Source of the DNA: Antedon mediterranea
Taxonomy: Eukaryota > Echinodermata > Crinoidea > Comatulida > Antedonidae
NCBI RefSeq assembly: GCF_964355755.1
Contig: NC_092672.1
Span: forward strand, 24,364,501 to 24,428,500
Direction of reading: 5' to 3'
DNA: 64,000 nucleotides
The translations under genes were made by a program, and so were the position numbers. The notes below the pieces were generated by a model. It had not been told where the DNA came from. It worked only from the letters and a program-made list of their open reading frames with translations, and made no database searches. Below, piece after piece: positions 53,090 through 64,000 of this stretch; positions within the stretch are counted from its first letter, which is position 1; every line of letters begins with the position of its first letter.

Positions 53090-54750
53090 TCTGATAATTA
53101 TTTAATTTCCCTTAGTTATGCATAGCAACAGTTAATATGGTAACTAAAAATGAGATATTCTTTAGATTTTGCATTTATCTCATACAAATTTAAATTTGTA
53201 GATTATTAGCAGGCATGCCTTATTTGCATTTTCAAATTACCGTTTCACAAGGTCATATTCGTAAGCACTTTCTTCTGTGATTATTTTTATTCATGAAAAC
53301 CCCATATTTTATTTACAGCGGCCACCTCCCTTAACGGACGCACTTTGAAAAGCCTGTTTGTTCTTCCTATCTAATTAGTGCATTTGGTGCTTACCGTAAG
53401 CAGCTGCGGGCACCTTTTTATACTAAAAATGAGATTTTTTGTAAGCGGCCAATCGAAAAATGTGATACTTATTGCATGGACCTATGAATTAGAGGTGCAT
53501 GTTTATTGTATTTCTTTATATATTAGCTTTATTTTGAAGAGGTTTTAAAAACATTACTGTGAAGAGATGAGAAAACTACACAGATTTTGACCGACCATTT
53601 TTCATATGATAAAAGTTTTTAAAATTTGTCTGAAAATGCTAAAAAATACTAAACCACCTGATTATAAATAATAATAGGCCTACAATTAGCTGGAAAATTG
53701 AGACGCTCGTTTCGTTAAGAAAATCGTATATAGCCATAATAAGTGATTTTGGCCCTTTAGGGGTCACCGCCCGTAAGCGGCCACTTTTCCAGGTCCCGAG
53801 GGTGGCCACTTACGGGAGGTTCAACTGTATTTAAAAAAACAATTATCCTTAGTTACGCATAGAAACAGGTTCTTAGATAACATAAATAATACATTTTGAC
53901 ATAACTTGACCCAACAAATGACCCTTTCACAAGGTCAGACATTTTCTGGGATTCAGTAGATAAGTAAATTTGGGAAGTTAGTAAAGCTATGTATTCAATT
54001 GTTTGTAGTCATGAAACCCCATATTAAAAATATTGTACTTAGTTACGTATAGAAACAGTTGCTACAATACACTATAGGTAAAACGTTGATGTCATTTTAC
54101 CTCAATATGTAAATTTTTTTTTTTTTTTCATGAAACTCCATATTTAAATATCATTTGTTACGTAAACAGGTTTAAGATAACACTAAACGCTTTTTTACCT
54201 TTATTCAGATTCGTCAAGACTTTCTTTCTGAGATTATTAGGATTCATAATTTAAAGTAAATTTGGCAAAAAGTAGAAATGTAAAACTATGTAGAAAAAAT
54301 GTTTTGTATTTATGAAAAACCCCTTATTTTTATTAAATGTTCGCATAGAAACAGTTACTATGGTAAAATGTTGACCTCAGAATGAATGAATTTACAAGGT
54401 CAAGTTTGTCATTAATGGAATGCAGTAGAAGTCAAATTGGGAAAAATTACAAATGCAATCAATTCTTTGTATTTATAAAAACGCCATTTTTTACGTTTTT
54501 TTTAAAAATTACTTTCCTTAGTTACACATAGAAATGGTTGCTAAGGTAACACTATAGGTAAAATATAAAAATTGTTGAGAATTGTTATGAACTATCTTGT
54601 AAATTTTGATCAAACATTAATAGTTGTAGTAAAGTGGGGACCTGTCCTGTTTTGCATTCTGACCCCTTTTGACCTCAAATGACCTATTTACAAGGTCAGA
54701 TTTTTTGGGAGGTCTTTGTATCTCTTTACACAAAATAGATTTAAAAATTT
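53090..54750. repeat. Degenerate satellite, unit of about 110-220 bp
   Basis: The landmark CTTAGTTACGCATAGAAACA or a variant recurs near 53113, 53849, 54038, 54150, 54340 and 54518. Each is followed by a GGTAACACTA-like word, some with GACCT and an ACAAGGTCAGATTT-like block and with ATGAAACCCCATATTT-like ends. The gap between the first two is explained by the MITE at 53316-53827. Confidence 0.75.
53316..53827. mobile_element. TA-flanked mariner-like MITE
   Basis: TA at 53314-53315 and 53828-53829 flanks a block with left end CAGCGGCCACCTCCC and right end GGGAGGTTCAACTG. Inverted GCGGCCAC and GTGGCCACTTACGG words recur inside. The form CAGTTGAACCTCCCGTAAG is common at mariner-type ends in invertebrates, as I recall. 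The left end has diverged. Confidence 0.6.
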
Positions 54751-55553
54751 ATAAAAACCATTGACTCAATTATTTCCAAGTTTAACATTATTTTCCATCA
54801 ACTAAATATTTCAATGCAAAATACTGTTTTTCTGGCAATTAATTGAAATAAACCTGGCAACACATTCTCCTATTTTATCTAAACTATTCGTATGACTCTA
54901 GTAGCATTATGACAAGCCATATATACATTTTATTATTGAATTAGCCATATTTAAATTGTGTTTCATGTGTTTTGTTTGTTGATATTTTGTTATATTTTTT
55001 GTATTTTTCGTATTTTCCTGGCAACACAAAACCTATGTACGAAATTTACCCCAGTGTTTTTTTTGTGATTATTGTTGACAAACCTATTGACTATCAAATT
55101 AAAAAACCTCATTGATTTAAAAACACCACTTTGGAAGTTATAGGTACGTTTATGAGGTATACTTTTATAAAAAAAATATTTTTTAAAAACACCCCTTTTT
55201 AAAATAATGGTATCAACCAAACTCCATTTTGTAATTTATTTTTTTTCTACATTAAATGGAACTCAATATATGTTGTTTACACTGCTATAAACAAAAACTG
55301 TATACTGTAAGTATTTTTGGTTAGAATAAGTATACAAGTTTGTACTTTTTCACTATAGAAAATCTGTGAAAAATGGCAAAAACATCAAAATTTGGATAAT
55401 TGACCGTTGTCATGGCAACGGAGGCTAAAAATTAAAATGAATGTTGTAGATATGCTTTTTATTGAAATGTCTATTCATGGTAAAAATTTGAGAGAAATCC
55501 ATTTTTTTACATCTGCCACCAAATCTTTGATTTTTACAGACAATGGCTCTTAA

Positions 55554-55995
55554 TTCTTAAGCCACAAAAAGAGGATTCCAAAAACAAAATTATAAAAAGA
55601 TGAGAATTATTTATCTTTTGAATTAACATTAAAAATGTCTTTATAGATGAAAAATTGTGGTTTATTTGTTATGCCTTTTATAGACCTAATATTTGTTTGT
55701 TTTATCTTCAATACCCGTATTCTAGGTTTCTATAGTAATTATTATCATTCAGTTTATATCATCAGTTCATATGTAATAACATTCTTCTACTGAGAACCAT
55801 CAATTCATCACTTTTTCCACTTACTGTACATCAAAAGCATCACTACATTAATTTTTATGATGAACTATTACAATTTTCTTTTAAGCAAATTATTCTAATT
55901 AAAGCAATTTAAGATTCAGTTAAATACATAACATGCTAAATTGTCAACTCATCACTAAAATACTTTGATAATAACAAATAGTATATCAAGACTTA
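55554..55995. other. No gene recognised
   Basis: AT-rich flank between two elements. Confidence 0.4.
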
Positions 55996-56713
55996 GGTAG
56001 TGTTTGTACGGTGGTTAAAATAAGCGCTTAATTTCACCCATACCTCGGGTTATAAATTGAGCGTTGTTCGTACTTGAAATATTTAACCGCTTAAATGCTT
56101 AATCGACGAATCACAAACCGGAAATTACGTTTTAAGGTCAGTTGTCTTTACAACCTACGACCACATTTTCGCACGCTAGTTTCGTGTTATATATTTGTTG
56201 CGATCTTTCTTTACAATAACAATTACTTGCTACCTTTTACACTGCTTATCTTTGCAACAAACCTTATGCCTCTTAACGCCGATAATCCTGCCGAAATATG
56301 CCTTCTCCTGACAACCATTATTTTACTCATTGACGAAGAATTTGAGCCCAATGTTACACGACGGAAACACCACCGACCAGCTAGGCCTAGTACTAAGCGG
56401 GGTGTATTCCTAAGCGGTCTACACCAACAAGGACAGCACCAGCTGACGATCGCTCTCGAAGCGTGTATGGAAGAGCTTCGTAGGAGAAATGACGGGCCTA
56501 GGCAGCGAACGTTTGTCAAAATTTGACACATTGCCTCTATCGGAGATTTATTATCCTCGAAGGCCGAGTATAATTGGATTATCGCTGAAATAACCTGCAA
56601 ATTTGGTGAACATTTTGCCTCGAATTTTTTGTAGCCTGAGGCAAAAGTTAATTGGATCACGCGAACGGAAATCGGGAATAAGCTGGTATTTTCAACCCCT
56701 ACGAACAGGCCCC
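55996..56713 (+). mobile_element. Non-autonomous DNA transposon with leftover 5' exon ORF
   Basis: The ends align as inverted repeats: GGTAGTGTTTGTACGGTGG on the left against the complement of GGGGCCTGTTCGTAGGGG on the right, both continuing into TTRAAAATA. A 143-codon plus-strand frame (56095-56526) inside carries a hydrophobic stretch followed by a basic one and ends MEELRRRNDGPRQRTFVKI. It resembles leader exons of PIF/Harbinger-type genes but has no nuclease domain. Family assignment is tentative; no exact target duplication was found. Confidence 0.45.
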
Positions 56714-57792
56714 TAAATATTATGAAGAGGGAAACTTGGGCCACACACACACATCACAGCCACTGATCATAACTGGGCCCTCTTGGAGAGGACTGAAGAG
56801 GTTGCCCAGTATAAACAAAATATTTTAATTTCAATGATGACACGTCAACCAATAGTTTTGATCAAAACAAATTTAAGGTAAATGTACTGTATATTACTTT
56901 ACATAATCTACTCGGCCTAATTTGCTAAACATTTTAGCAGCTAGAAATATTGCCACATAATTTTTTGTTGTGTCAAAAAATGTGTAGTTTTTGTTTTCGT
57001 CCAATGTTGAGAGTGGCCATAACAACAATGAAATCCATAAATTATAAATAATTACATTATTGTTTTTCATATACATGGACAATGGTGTTTAAAACCCTTT
57101 GATTTAACCCCACATTTCATAGGATACGTACATACAGTACAAACAATGGCATAGACTCATTAGGATGTTTTTTCACAGACGGAATTAACTTGGATTTATA
57201 GATTCAACAGCAAAGTGAAGTTCTCGTTCATGTTTTATGCCAGAAATTCAGACCACTGGTTCCTTCTTAGCATGCATAATACAATTGTGTCATCATCTCC
57301 AATGAATCGTTGCTTACAAGAAATCAAAGTGGTTCTGAAGCGGGTTGATTTGACAGATTTTCATGTTAATTCATTGCTCCTTGCTTATTGTTAGTAATAT
57401 TGTAATACGTCAACACAACTTCTGTAACACAAGGCAAACTAGTGCTGATCTATTGATACACTAAGAAATCTTCTGACAGACTTCGAGCTGGTTTATATCC
57501 ATTGTTAATCTAATTTTTTTTAATTTTGAATTGTTTGACTTTGGCATAACCATCTGGTATGCAAATAACCATCTGGTATGCAAACACAATAATCAAAGGC
57601 AGTGTCCTCATTATCACATTACCTGTACAAATTGTTGTACTTTATTATTAGGAATTTAAAAGAGAAATAAATGTTACCTTTGAGTTTGTTTTTTTAAATT
57701 ACAGTATAACAAAGTTTACTAAAAATACAGTATGACTCTGAGAATAAGAACATGATGTTTGGTATGATAATTATCTATACTATGTGAAATAT
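56714..57792. other. No gene recognised
   Basis: AT-rich. A short direct repeat AACCATCTGGTATGCAA lies near 57548 and 57566. No supported exon. Confidence 0.4.
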
Positions 57793-57891
57793 AATAACCT
57801 CTATGTGCTTAATATTTTAACCCAAGCTGGTCACAACCTCATATGTATGTGCCTGATCGAGGCAGGATCAGATGTGAATGTTGCAAGCGAT
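57793..57891 (+). pseudogene. Ankyrin-repeat exon with lost splice acceptor
   Basis: Exactly 33 codons, ending AGHNLICMCLIEAGSDVNVA and SD, stand before a GTAAAG donor at 57892, the same length and phase as the exons at 28925, 30170 and 45489. Conserved ankyrin positions include the initial N, Leu 6, Gly 13, Ile-Cys 17-18, Gly 25 and DVN 27-29. The two bases before it are AT where AG is needed, and the TALMYAA part has decayed to LYVLNIL. It is probably a dead exon of the same or a related gene. Confidence 0.6.
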
Positions 57892-59216
57892 GTAAAGTCA
57901 TATATTTAACAAAATATTAAACTTTTTTTTCCAATTTAAAAATTCTAGATTCATTTTTCATAAAATCTACAAATTGGAGTAGTAAAGATTTTGTCTGATT
58001 TAATGTTGTAATTATAGATACAAAATCTTCACTCATCTTAAACCTTATTTATTATTTTAATGATTTACATTAATACATACTGTATACAACAAATACAATA
58101 CATTAGTTTATATTTTTTAATGACAGGTTTGTCAAATATAATTGTGGCACATTTCAACAAATTACAGCATATAATTACTGTAGATAAAACCAAATTACAT
58201 TTGCTCATAAGAGCATTATTGTTCTACGGATGTGCCTTGAAAGCTTTGGTCTTTGCTCTATCGCCCTACTGTACACCATCTCTTGTAGTATAATATCCCA
58301 CTACCCGGCCTGTGTTAAATATAAAGGCCTCCATGTATACTAATTCATATTATATTTACCTGTTTCAAATGAAAAAAATGGATAGCTAAATTGTTTTAAA
58401 TTTAAAGAAATGCAGAGAATAATTTGCAAGCATCATAATTATACAGTATTTGAACATAATGAACATAACTACCTAAAAGGTAGTCTTCTTTATTGTACCT
58501 TTTTAATATCCTAGATGTGGGTAAAGTACTTTAGAAGAATCCTCTCTCACTTCTCATCTGTTGTGTTGGCATACATATTTTATTTGTTTTATTCTTTGAC
58601 TTTATTTATATATTATCTTTCATTTACATTTAAGCATGCCTTGCCATTATTTGAAAACATTTTCTTATCTTATTTTATGCAATGTTATTAATTATATTCT
58701 TCAATTTAAAGTAGGATCTTGATGTTTTCAACAACAGCTAGCTATAGAAAGAAAGTTGATTGAATATAATTATATGTAAATTTTTCAGAAAATTCAGTCG
58801 ATGATCACTGGTTTCAAAAAAATATAAACTTAATACAGTATTTAAAATGAATTAATGAAACAAATTATGTATTTCTTCAATGGCTGCAAATGGTAACTGG
58901 CTGCAGACCTCTTAATTTATTTTAAAGTCAGGTTTTTCAAAATGTACCCAACTTTGTCAATAAATGATCCAATATTGTGAAATAAGTAAATTTTTAATTT
59001 TAGCTTTTAATTATGTGAAAATCAGTCTCATACTTAGTAACTTTATTAAAATTAAAGAAAAGATTGACATGATTATTTTTTTTATCACGAGAGCATAACG
59101 GTGTATTACTATCAGCAAGTTTTCAAAGGAAATAATGTTCCTCAAATTGTCTAGACTATAAAACAAGTCCTATAGTATAACAATTTGTCCAGATCAATTT
59201 TAAATTTGAGTGTTAA
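57892..59216. other. No gene recognised
   Basis: AT-rich. The 77-codon frame at 58060-58293 shows no domain. Confidence 0.4.
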
Positions 59217-59842
59217 AGCCCCCTTCCCTACGTTTTTTAGATCTAATTTAAGATCACAAACTATATTTAATGTAAAAATAATACTATATGGTCCTATTGC
59301 GATAACTTTTTTCATCTTTAAACGGTTAAAAATGTGAAAAATAAGTCGATTCTAATAATTATAGCGGCCCGCTATAAATCCCAGAATGCATTGCGCGCGG
59401 ATTGATATTTTTGTTTTTCACCTGTAATTCGCCCACTTTTCGATCGATCGTGAGGCCAAAACAAATGGAAGACTCCTAACTTTTCAGCAAAAATACCGGG
59501 TTTTCCCCAATTTGCATCAACGGAGTCTGGCAAAAATAGAAAGACAATTAATGCAGCAACTATACAACGTCAGGCTAGGTATATAGCTAGCGTATGATGT
59601 TCGTACGTTACCGATGTTTACCAGCTAGGCCTACAAAACTAAGCCTAGCTAGGCTAGGCCTAAGACCGTCCACGAGAGGTCGATCGCCGTGAGCTACTTC
59701 GGTAGTGCATTGTTTCTCACTTTTTATCATAATTTACCATAAAACGTACATTTAAGACAAGGAATGACATGGTTTAATGTTTTTAAAGTGATATATATGT
59801 ATTATTTTCCAAAAAACGTCCAAAATTGCAGGGAAGGGGTCT
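59217..59842. mobile_element. TTAA-flanked MITE, full-length copy
   Basis: TTAA at 59213-59216 and 59843-59846. Ends are AGCCCCCTTCCCTACG and the complement of AGACCCCTTCCCTGC. It is the reverse complement of the copy at 15696-16119 plus a middle section (about 59513-59712) containing AGCTAGGCCTAC-type words, which the copy at 9006-9597 also has. Confidence 0.87.
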
Positions 59843-60108
59843 TTAAATAAAACTTGTCTGCTAAATCTAAAACTTAGTTTTCTTCATCTCTCTGAAATAA
59901 AACATTGTTTGAATGCCTTTCTGATGAATTTGACAAAAAACAAATGTAATATCATTGCAAACCATTGTTTATATCACCATGGTTATAAGGACAGTTTTAA
60001 AGAAAACTGAATAGGCCAAATTTGTTTTGTTACGTTTTGTGTCCAGGATTTGAATGTACAAAATATGTGAAAGATGGTCGTACAGCTCAGATGTGTTTAC
60101 ATACCATA

Positions 60109-61032
60109 GGCCCCGTTTCTGCTGCCAATCCCAAATATACCGTATAAACATACCGTATAAATATACCGTATATATACCGTATATGAAATTCGTGCACCGT
60201 TTCCGCTGCACATACTTCGTGGGTGTAAAAAAAGTTGGCTTTCATTACCCAAAATGCATTTTGTGAGACGGAAGTATGGATTGACCTAGAGTCTCGTGTA
60301 GTGAGGTTACATGACAAAAACAAAACAATGATGGTTTCTCAAAACGTCTTAGCATTGCTTTCTATTTTAAATCTAATGATCAGAAGTGGCAACGAATTTA
60401 CACCGCACATACAAGCACAATCTAGAAATGTCACTATAAATAAACTCTGTTATTCAAATTGAGTTTATATTATGCTATATTATCCTATATTGCCGTTTTA
60501 ATTTCCATTTTCTATTATAGGCCTACAGTATTTTACCATGATTTTACATCACGTTGTTGTCGTGTAAGAACATTCAATTTATTGTAATTAAAATCTCGGT
60601 ATCTCTTCTGTTGCCATGCAGTCTCCCCCCAACCTTCGCTTCCCCCCACCATTGAATTGCAAAAATAGTGATTTGTTCGGTCCACAGTGACATTTTGATC
60701 TGTTGCTTGCTTTTACACGTGTGTTTCAACTTTCAATGCAGCACAAAAACCAAAACAAATGCGTCGCGCTCTGTTAGTTTTTGACCTCGTGTCATGAGTC
60801 GGATCACATTTACGGTATATTTTGAGTGCATCAGAAACGGGGAACGAAATATACGGTATATTTTGGAATATACCGTATAATATCCACAAACGATGGGGAT
60901 ATTTATGCAGTATATATACCGCAAAAATATACGGTATATTTTTTATGAGACACATTTCTGCTGCCAAAAAATATACCGTATATAAAATATACCGTATATA
61001 TACGGTATATTTTTGGCAGCAGAAACGGGGCC
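60109..61032. mobile_element. MITE with TATACGGTATA-packed ends
   Basis: Perfect outer arms GGCCCCGTTTCTGCTGCCAA at 60109 and their complement ending at 61032. Inside both ends the palindrome-like word ATATACGGTATAT occurs about ten times in both directions. Flanks ATACCATA and ATACTGTA match at six of eight bases, compatible with an old 8-bp hAT-type duplication. Open frames here are by-products of the repeats. Confidence 0.8.
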
Positions 61033-63493
61033 ATACTGTAAATGCTTTATTTAAATTTTTTTTATTACCATTAAAATATACAATGTAGCTAATAGATTAA
61101 AAAGTCACCCATCTTCAAAATTTGATTATAAAGGAAATGTGAAATTAATTAACATTTTGTTTTTATTTATTTTATCTTCTTCTGTCTTATTCTATGATTT
61201 ATATACTATAGCTGGTGTATCTGTCAGTGTTCTTTCTTTTTTTAATTAAAAAATGCCCTTTTGCAGCAATGTCAAATTAATTACAAGCTTAATTACAAGC
61301 TTTCTTATTCATCAAAATCATCACTAAGTTTGTTTACACTTGATAAACTTTCTACAATGTAAATTATAATATTTTAAGCACTATTAGTTATTTCAAATTT
61401 ACATGGAATAATACAGTTATTTATTAATCAATAATACTCCTCACACTTATTTAAATTTTATTAATAGTGTACTGTAATTTAATAATATTGATAATATGCC
61501 AAACTGTTAAGTTAAATTGAGATTTGCTATTCTCTTTTAAAAAACCCCAATATATTCTATAGGCTAAATCATTTATAATTGATTGTATTTTTTAGTGTAT
61601 TCAAACTTTATTTGATCATCATCAGGAATGATGATAAAATGTAAGCATTATTGTTAATATTATGGAATGCTTTATTAAATAGGTAACAGCAGTGATCATC
61701 ATTGCTTTGCACAGTCTGTAGTATAATTAAAATGATTCCATCTTCTATCATTGTTTTATTTATTCATCTTCTTCATCATTATAAGACAATAACAAACTCG
61801 TTTAAATATAAATCTACCCACTGTAATGTTGGTGTTGCTACAGTTTTTCATATTTTAGGACAATGACAGATTATCAATGCTTATCTTTATAGCATTCATT
61901 CAAGTATAAGCAATAATGTCAACAGTATATTATTTGGAAATCACAATATAAAAAGATCAACTTTAATCATTTTGTAAAGTTTAATATTTCTTAACAGACT
62001 GTTCATTCTTTTAAATTAAATTTTAAATTCAAACATTAATTTATCCACAAAATATCAATTATTAAAAATAAACTTAAAACTCTAATCGTGCCTTAAGTTG
62101 ATTATTTACACTATTTTAACTAAAATAAATACCGGTAACTTAAATTTAAAGTTTAGTTAGCAAAGTTCAAAAGGATGAACTAAAACACCTAATAAAAACC
62201 ATAAAAGAGGCTATACGAGGATGCTTGTTTTTCTTGTCTTATCATTATTGAATGAATGTTATTGAATAAATGTTATTGAATTGAATTCACAGCCTACACA
62301 TACAATAATATACAATACTGACAAAATTTGATGTTTTAATTAAGTTTAACTAAACATGAAAAACTACGATGTGTATTCCATGCGTACTGTACACCCATTT
62401 TTTATTGTTGAAAAGTTTCAAAATGACGCAATGAACTTTACTCCGTCCATTGGATTGAATGTTAAATTAACCAAATATAAGTCCCGATAATGAACAGAAC
62501 AGAGTATGCTCAGTATACTGTGCATAAGCATGCGCAGATTAATATTTTGTGTAGATTACCGTCCCCCTTCGTCTACCGTCCTGTCATCATAAAGTCACTA
62601 GTAGGTTTTATTTTAAATTAACAGCACACTACGTGCAACAGCTAATACAGTAGTACTAATCATTGTCAGTATTTTCATTTTTGTTGTAAATGTATAGTCA
62701 ACAGAGACCTCTTAGAATCAGGCTTCTGAGTCATGTCAGTCATATATTCTACTCATTCACCTTTTACCAAAAATTTGGGATTTTTAAAATGTCTTTCTTT
62801 CCATCGTATATATTCATTTAGGACTGACAATTTCATTCTTATAGTTTCATTCTACTGTAAAACAATAATAGTCTCTTTGTCATTACATTCAGCCTCTTAC
62901 ATTAACATTCAAATTAATTCAGAATAAATACATTTGGATGATGAAGCCTAAAAAAAAAAAAAACCAGAATAACTAAAATACAAATAAATTTTGATTTTTA
63001 TATACATTACATATACTACCTTTTATAGGTATAAACATACAGTGCTAGTTAAAGGGGATTCTGGGTTTAAAATTGCTTTTAAACATCGTTTATTTATTAA
63101 ATAACAAATATTATAACAATAGACATGTCAGAATGAAGAAGTAATAATGAGAAATTAAAAAAATTAAATTTCATATACATTTTAGTTTAAATTCATGCAA
63201 AGTCTGTTTTTCAGCAGCTTAGGGAAGCTCATTAATATTCATGAGATATTCACAAAATCACGTCATCAGTGGATACCAAACTTGCGACGTCATGTACGTT
63301 GTGTTTGTTGACTAATTTACATCTCTCTCCCTTGTCAAACGATGACATCCCGATCATAATGAAATACATTTTTTGTAGATTTTCTAAGCTAGGCCTAAGT
63401 GTAATAACAGTAGCATATATTTATTTGACATTTAATGAAATACAAAATTTAGTACAGATCATGGAGTCATAAATTATACTCTTTTTATACCTC
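61033..63493. other. No gene recognised
   Basis: About 2.5 kb of AT-rich DNA with no supported exon, RNA gene or repeat. Confidence 0.45.
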
Positions 63494-63652
63494 TATAGCA
63501 GGGAATAATTTCGCCAGTTTAGCATAGCAAAAAGCTATACAAAACAACCTTAGCAAAAAATACAATACAAAACTATGTTCTTGACTAAAAAATCAGTTTG
63601 ATTAGCAATTTTGCTAAACAAAATTTTCAAATGAAATTTTTCCCTGCTATAG
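63494..63652. mobile_element. Short palindromic MITE, about 159 bp
   Basis: Inverted ends TATAGCAGGGAATAATTTC and GAAATTTTTCCCTGCTATA, with AGCAAAA/TTTTGCT words inside. TA flanks are compatible with a mariner-type duplication. Confidence 0.7.
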
Positions 63653-64000
63653 TACAGATCGTATTCGGCTTCACGTACTAGCCTAAATCATTTTTTTTAT
63701 GGGTGAGAGCCATTCTGACTAGGGATTCCATGCCACAATGGATGGCTACGTTAAAACATGGGGCCTATGGGCCTAGCTAGCCTACTAAACGATTGGCCCA
63801 TAAATAACAAAACTCAGTGGATTCCAAACCCATCCTATCAACCAAACTCAATAATAAACAATATAACCTAAAACGTTCTACAAAATCGGCTGTAAATATT
63901 GAGGCAAAACAAGGTCCGATTGCCGTCCGCACGTATGGTGTCTCGATCGTCTAGTAGGCTTAAAATAGTTTACTCTCCTAAAAAGCGGATACTGCATCAA
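63653..64000. other. No gene recognised
   Basis: Edge of the window. One CCTAGCTAGCCTA cluster near 63771. Confidence 0.4.

Larger units (their letters stand above)
52010..55215. repeat. Long imperfect inverted repeat (3.2 kb apart)
   Basis: The left arm (52010-52215) reads ATACCATTTATTTAAAAAGG, GGGTGTTTTT, AAAGTGGTGT, ACTGGGGTAAATTT, then TGTTGCGAG. The right arm (about 55015-55215) gives the same words in the same order on the opposite strand, including TGTTGCCAG. This looks like the old ends of another DNA element nested in the 6.9-kb one. Confidence 0.7.
48679..55549. mobile_element. TTAA-flanked 6.9-kb element with repeated 14-bp motif
   Basis: TTAA occurs at 48675-48678 and 55550-55553. 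The ends are inverted: GAGCCATTGTCTGTAA on both sides, with similarity continuing about 90 bp (a shared GGCAGA block and AAAAAAATGGATTTCTTTCA). The interior is a patchwork: a degenerate basic ORF (49440-49786, minus), nine copies of a GTCACTCGCATTAC motif (48784-50590), a GTCTGTCG element (51195-51974), a long imperfect inverted repeat (52010-55215), a degenerate satellite (53090-54750) and a mariner-like MITE (53316-53827). No intact transposase is seen. The TTAA duplication fits Kolobok- or piggyBac-like mobilisation. Confidence 0.75.

Noticed and set aside
60054-61088. Several 63-88 codon Tyr/Ile-rich frames
   Set aside because: They are translations of the TATACGGTATA repeats at the MITE ends on both strands.

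Overview
This is animal nuclear DNA: AT-rich, with short GT-AG-spliced exons, long introns and very dense transposable elements. There are no operons and no prokaryotic features. The palindrome TAGGCCTA and its overlaps (CCTAGG, GGCCTA) occur again and again outside the transposon genes. Together with an invertebrate-type P2X7 ballast-like domain, this suggests a marine invertebrate, perhaps a deuterostome such as an echinoderm; the species assignment is inference and weak.

Host gene. The only host gene I can build runs left to right. It is a small ankyrin-repeat gene made of phase-0 exons: 12499-12561 (start codon 12511), 18995-19069, then 33-codon ankyrin exons at 28925-29023, 30170-30268 and 45489-45587, and a candidate last exon at 48579-48650. 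A further 33-codon ankyrin exon at 57793-57891 has lost its splice acceptor. The ankyrin exons sit in duplicated genomic units; two are nearly identical, the third is more diverged.

Mobile elements in and around its introns. (1) A PIF/Harbinger transposon, 12732-18535, looks complete: TTA target duplication, matching inverted ends, a spliced 407-residue DDE transposase and a spliced 230-residue MADF partner. (2) A Ty3/Gypsy-like LTR retrotransposon lies at 22437-27942 on the minus strand. Its 162-bp LTRs differ at one base, and one in-frame TAG splits its gag-pol between reverse transcriptase and RNase H. (3) A piggyBac element, 31309-33974, has an open transposase, and a detached piece of a related element end (29507-29702) lies at a duplication junction. 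(4) A TTAA-flanked 3.1-kb element, 36267-39369, has perfect 26-bp inverted ends. It carries a damaged P2X7-type zinc (ballast) domain exon and two converging, related acidic first exons. (5) A TTAA-flanked 6.9-kb element, 48679-55549, holds nine copies of a GTCACTCGCATTAC motif, a degenerate basic ORF and nested repeats. (6) There are also several MITE families, a tRNA-derived SINE, LINE 3' fragments and minisatellites, including two AACGTT-rich arrays with 112-bp and 61-bp periods.

Most notable are the P2X7-domain element, the motif-rich 6.9-kb element, and the way duplication and inversion of ankyrin exons coincide with piggyBac ends. All repeat boundaries and splice sites were read by eye, so positions may be off by a few bases.
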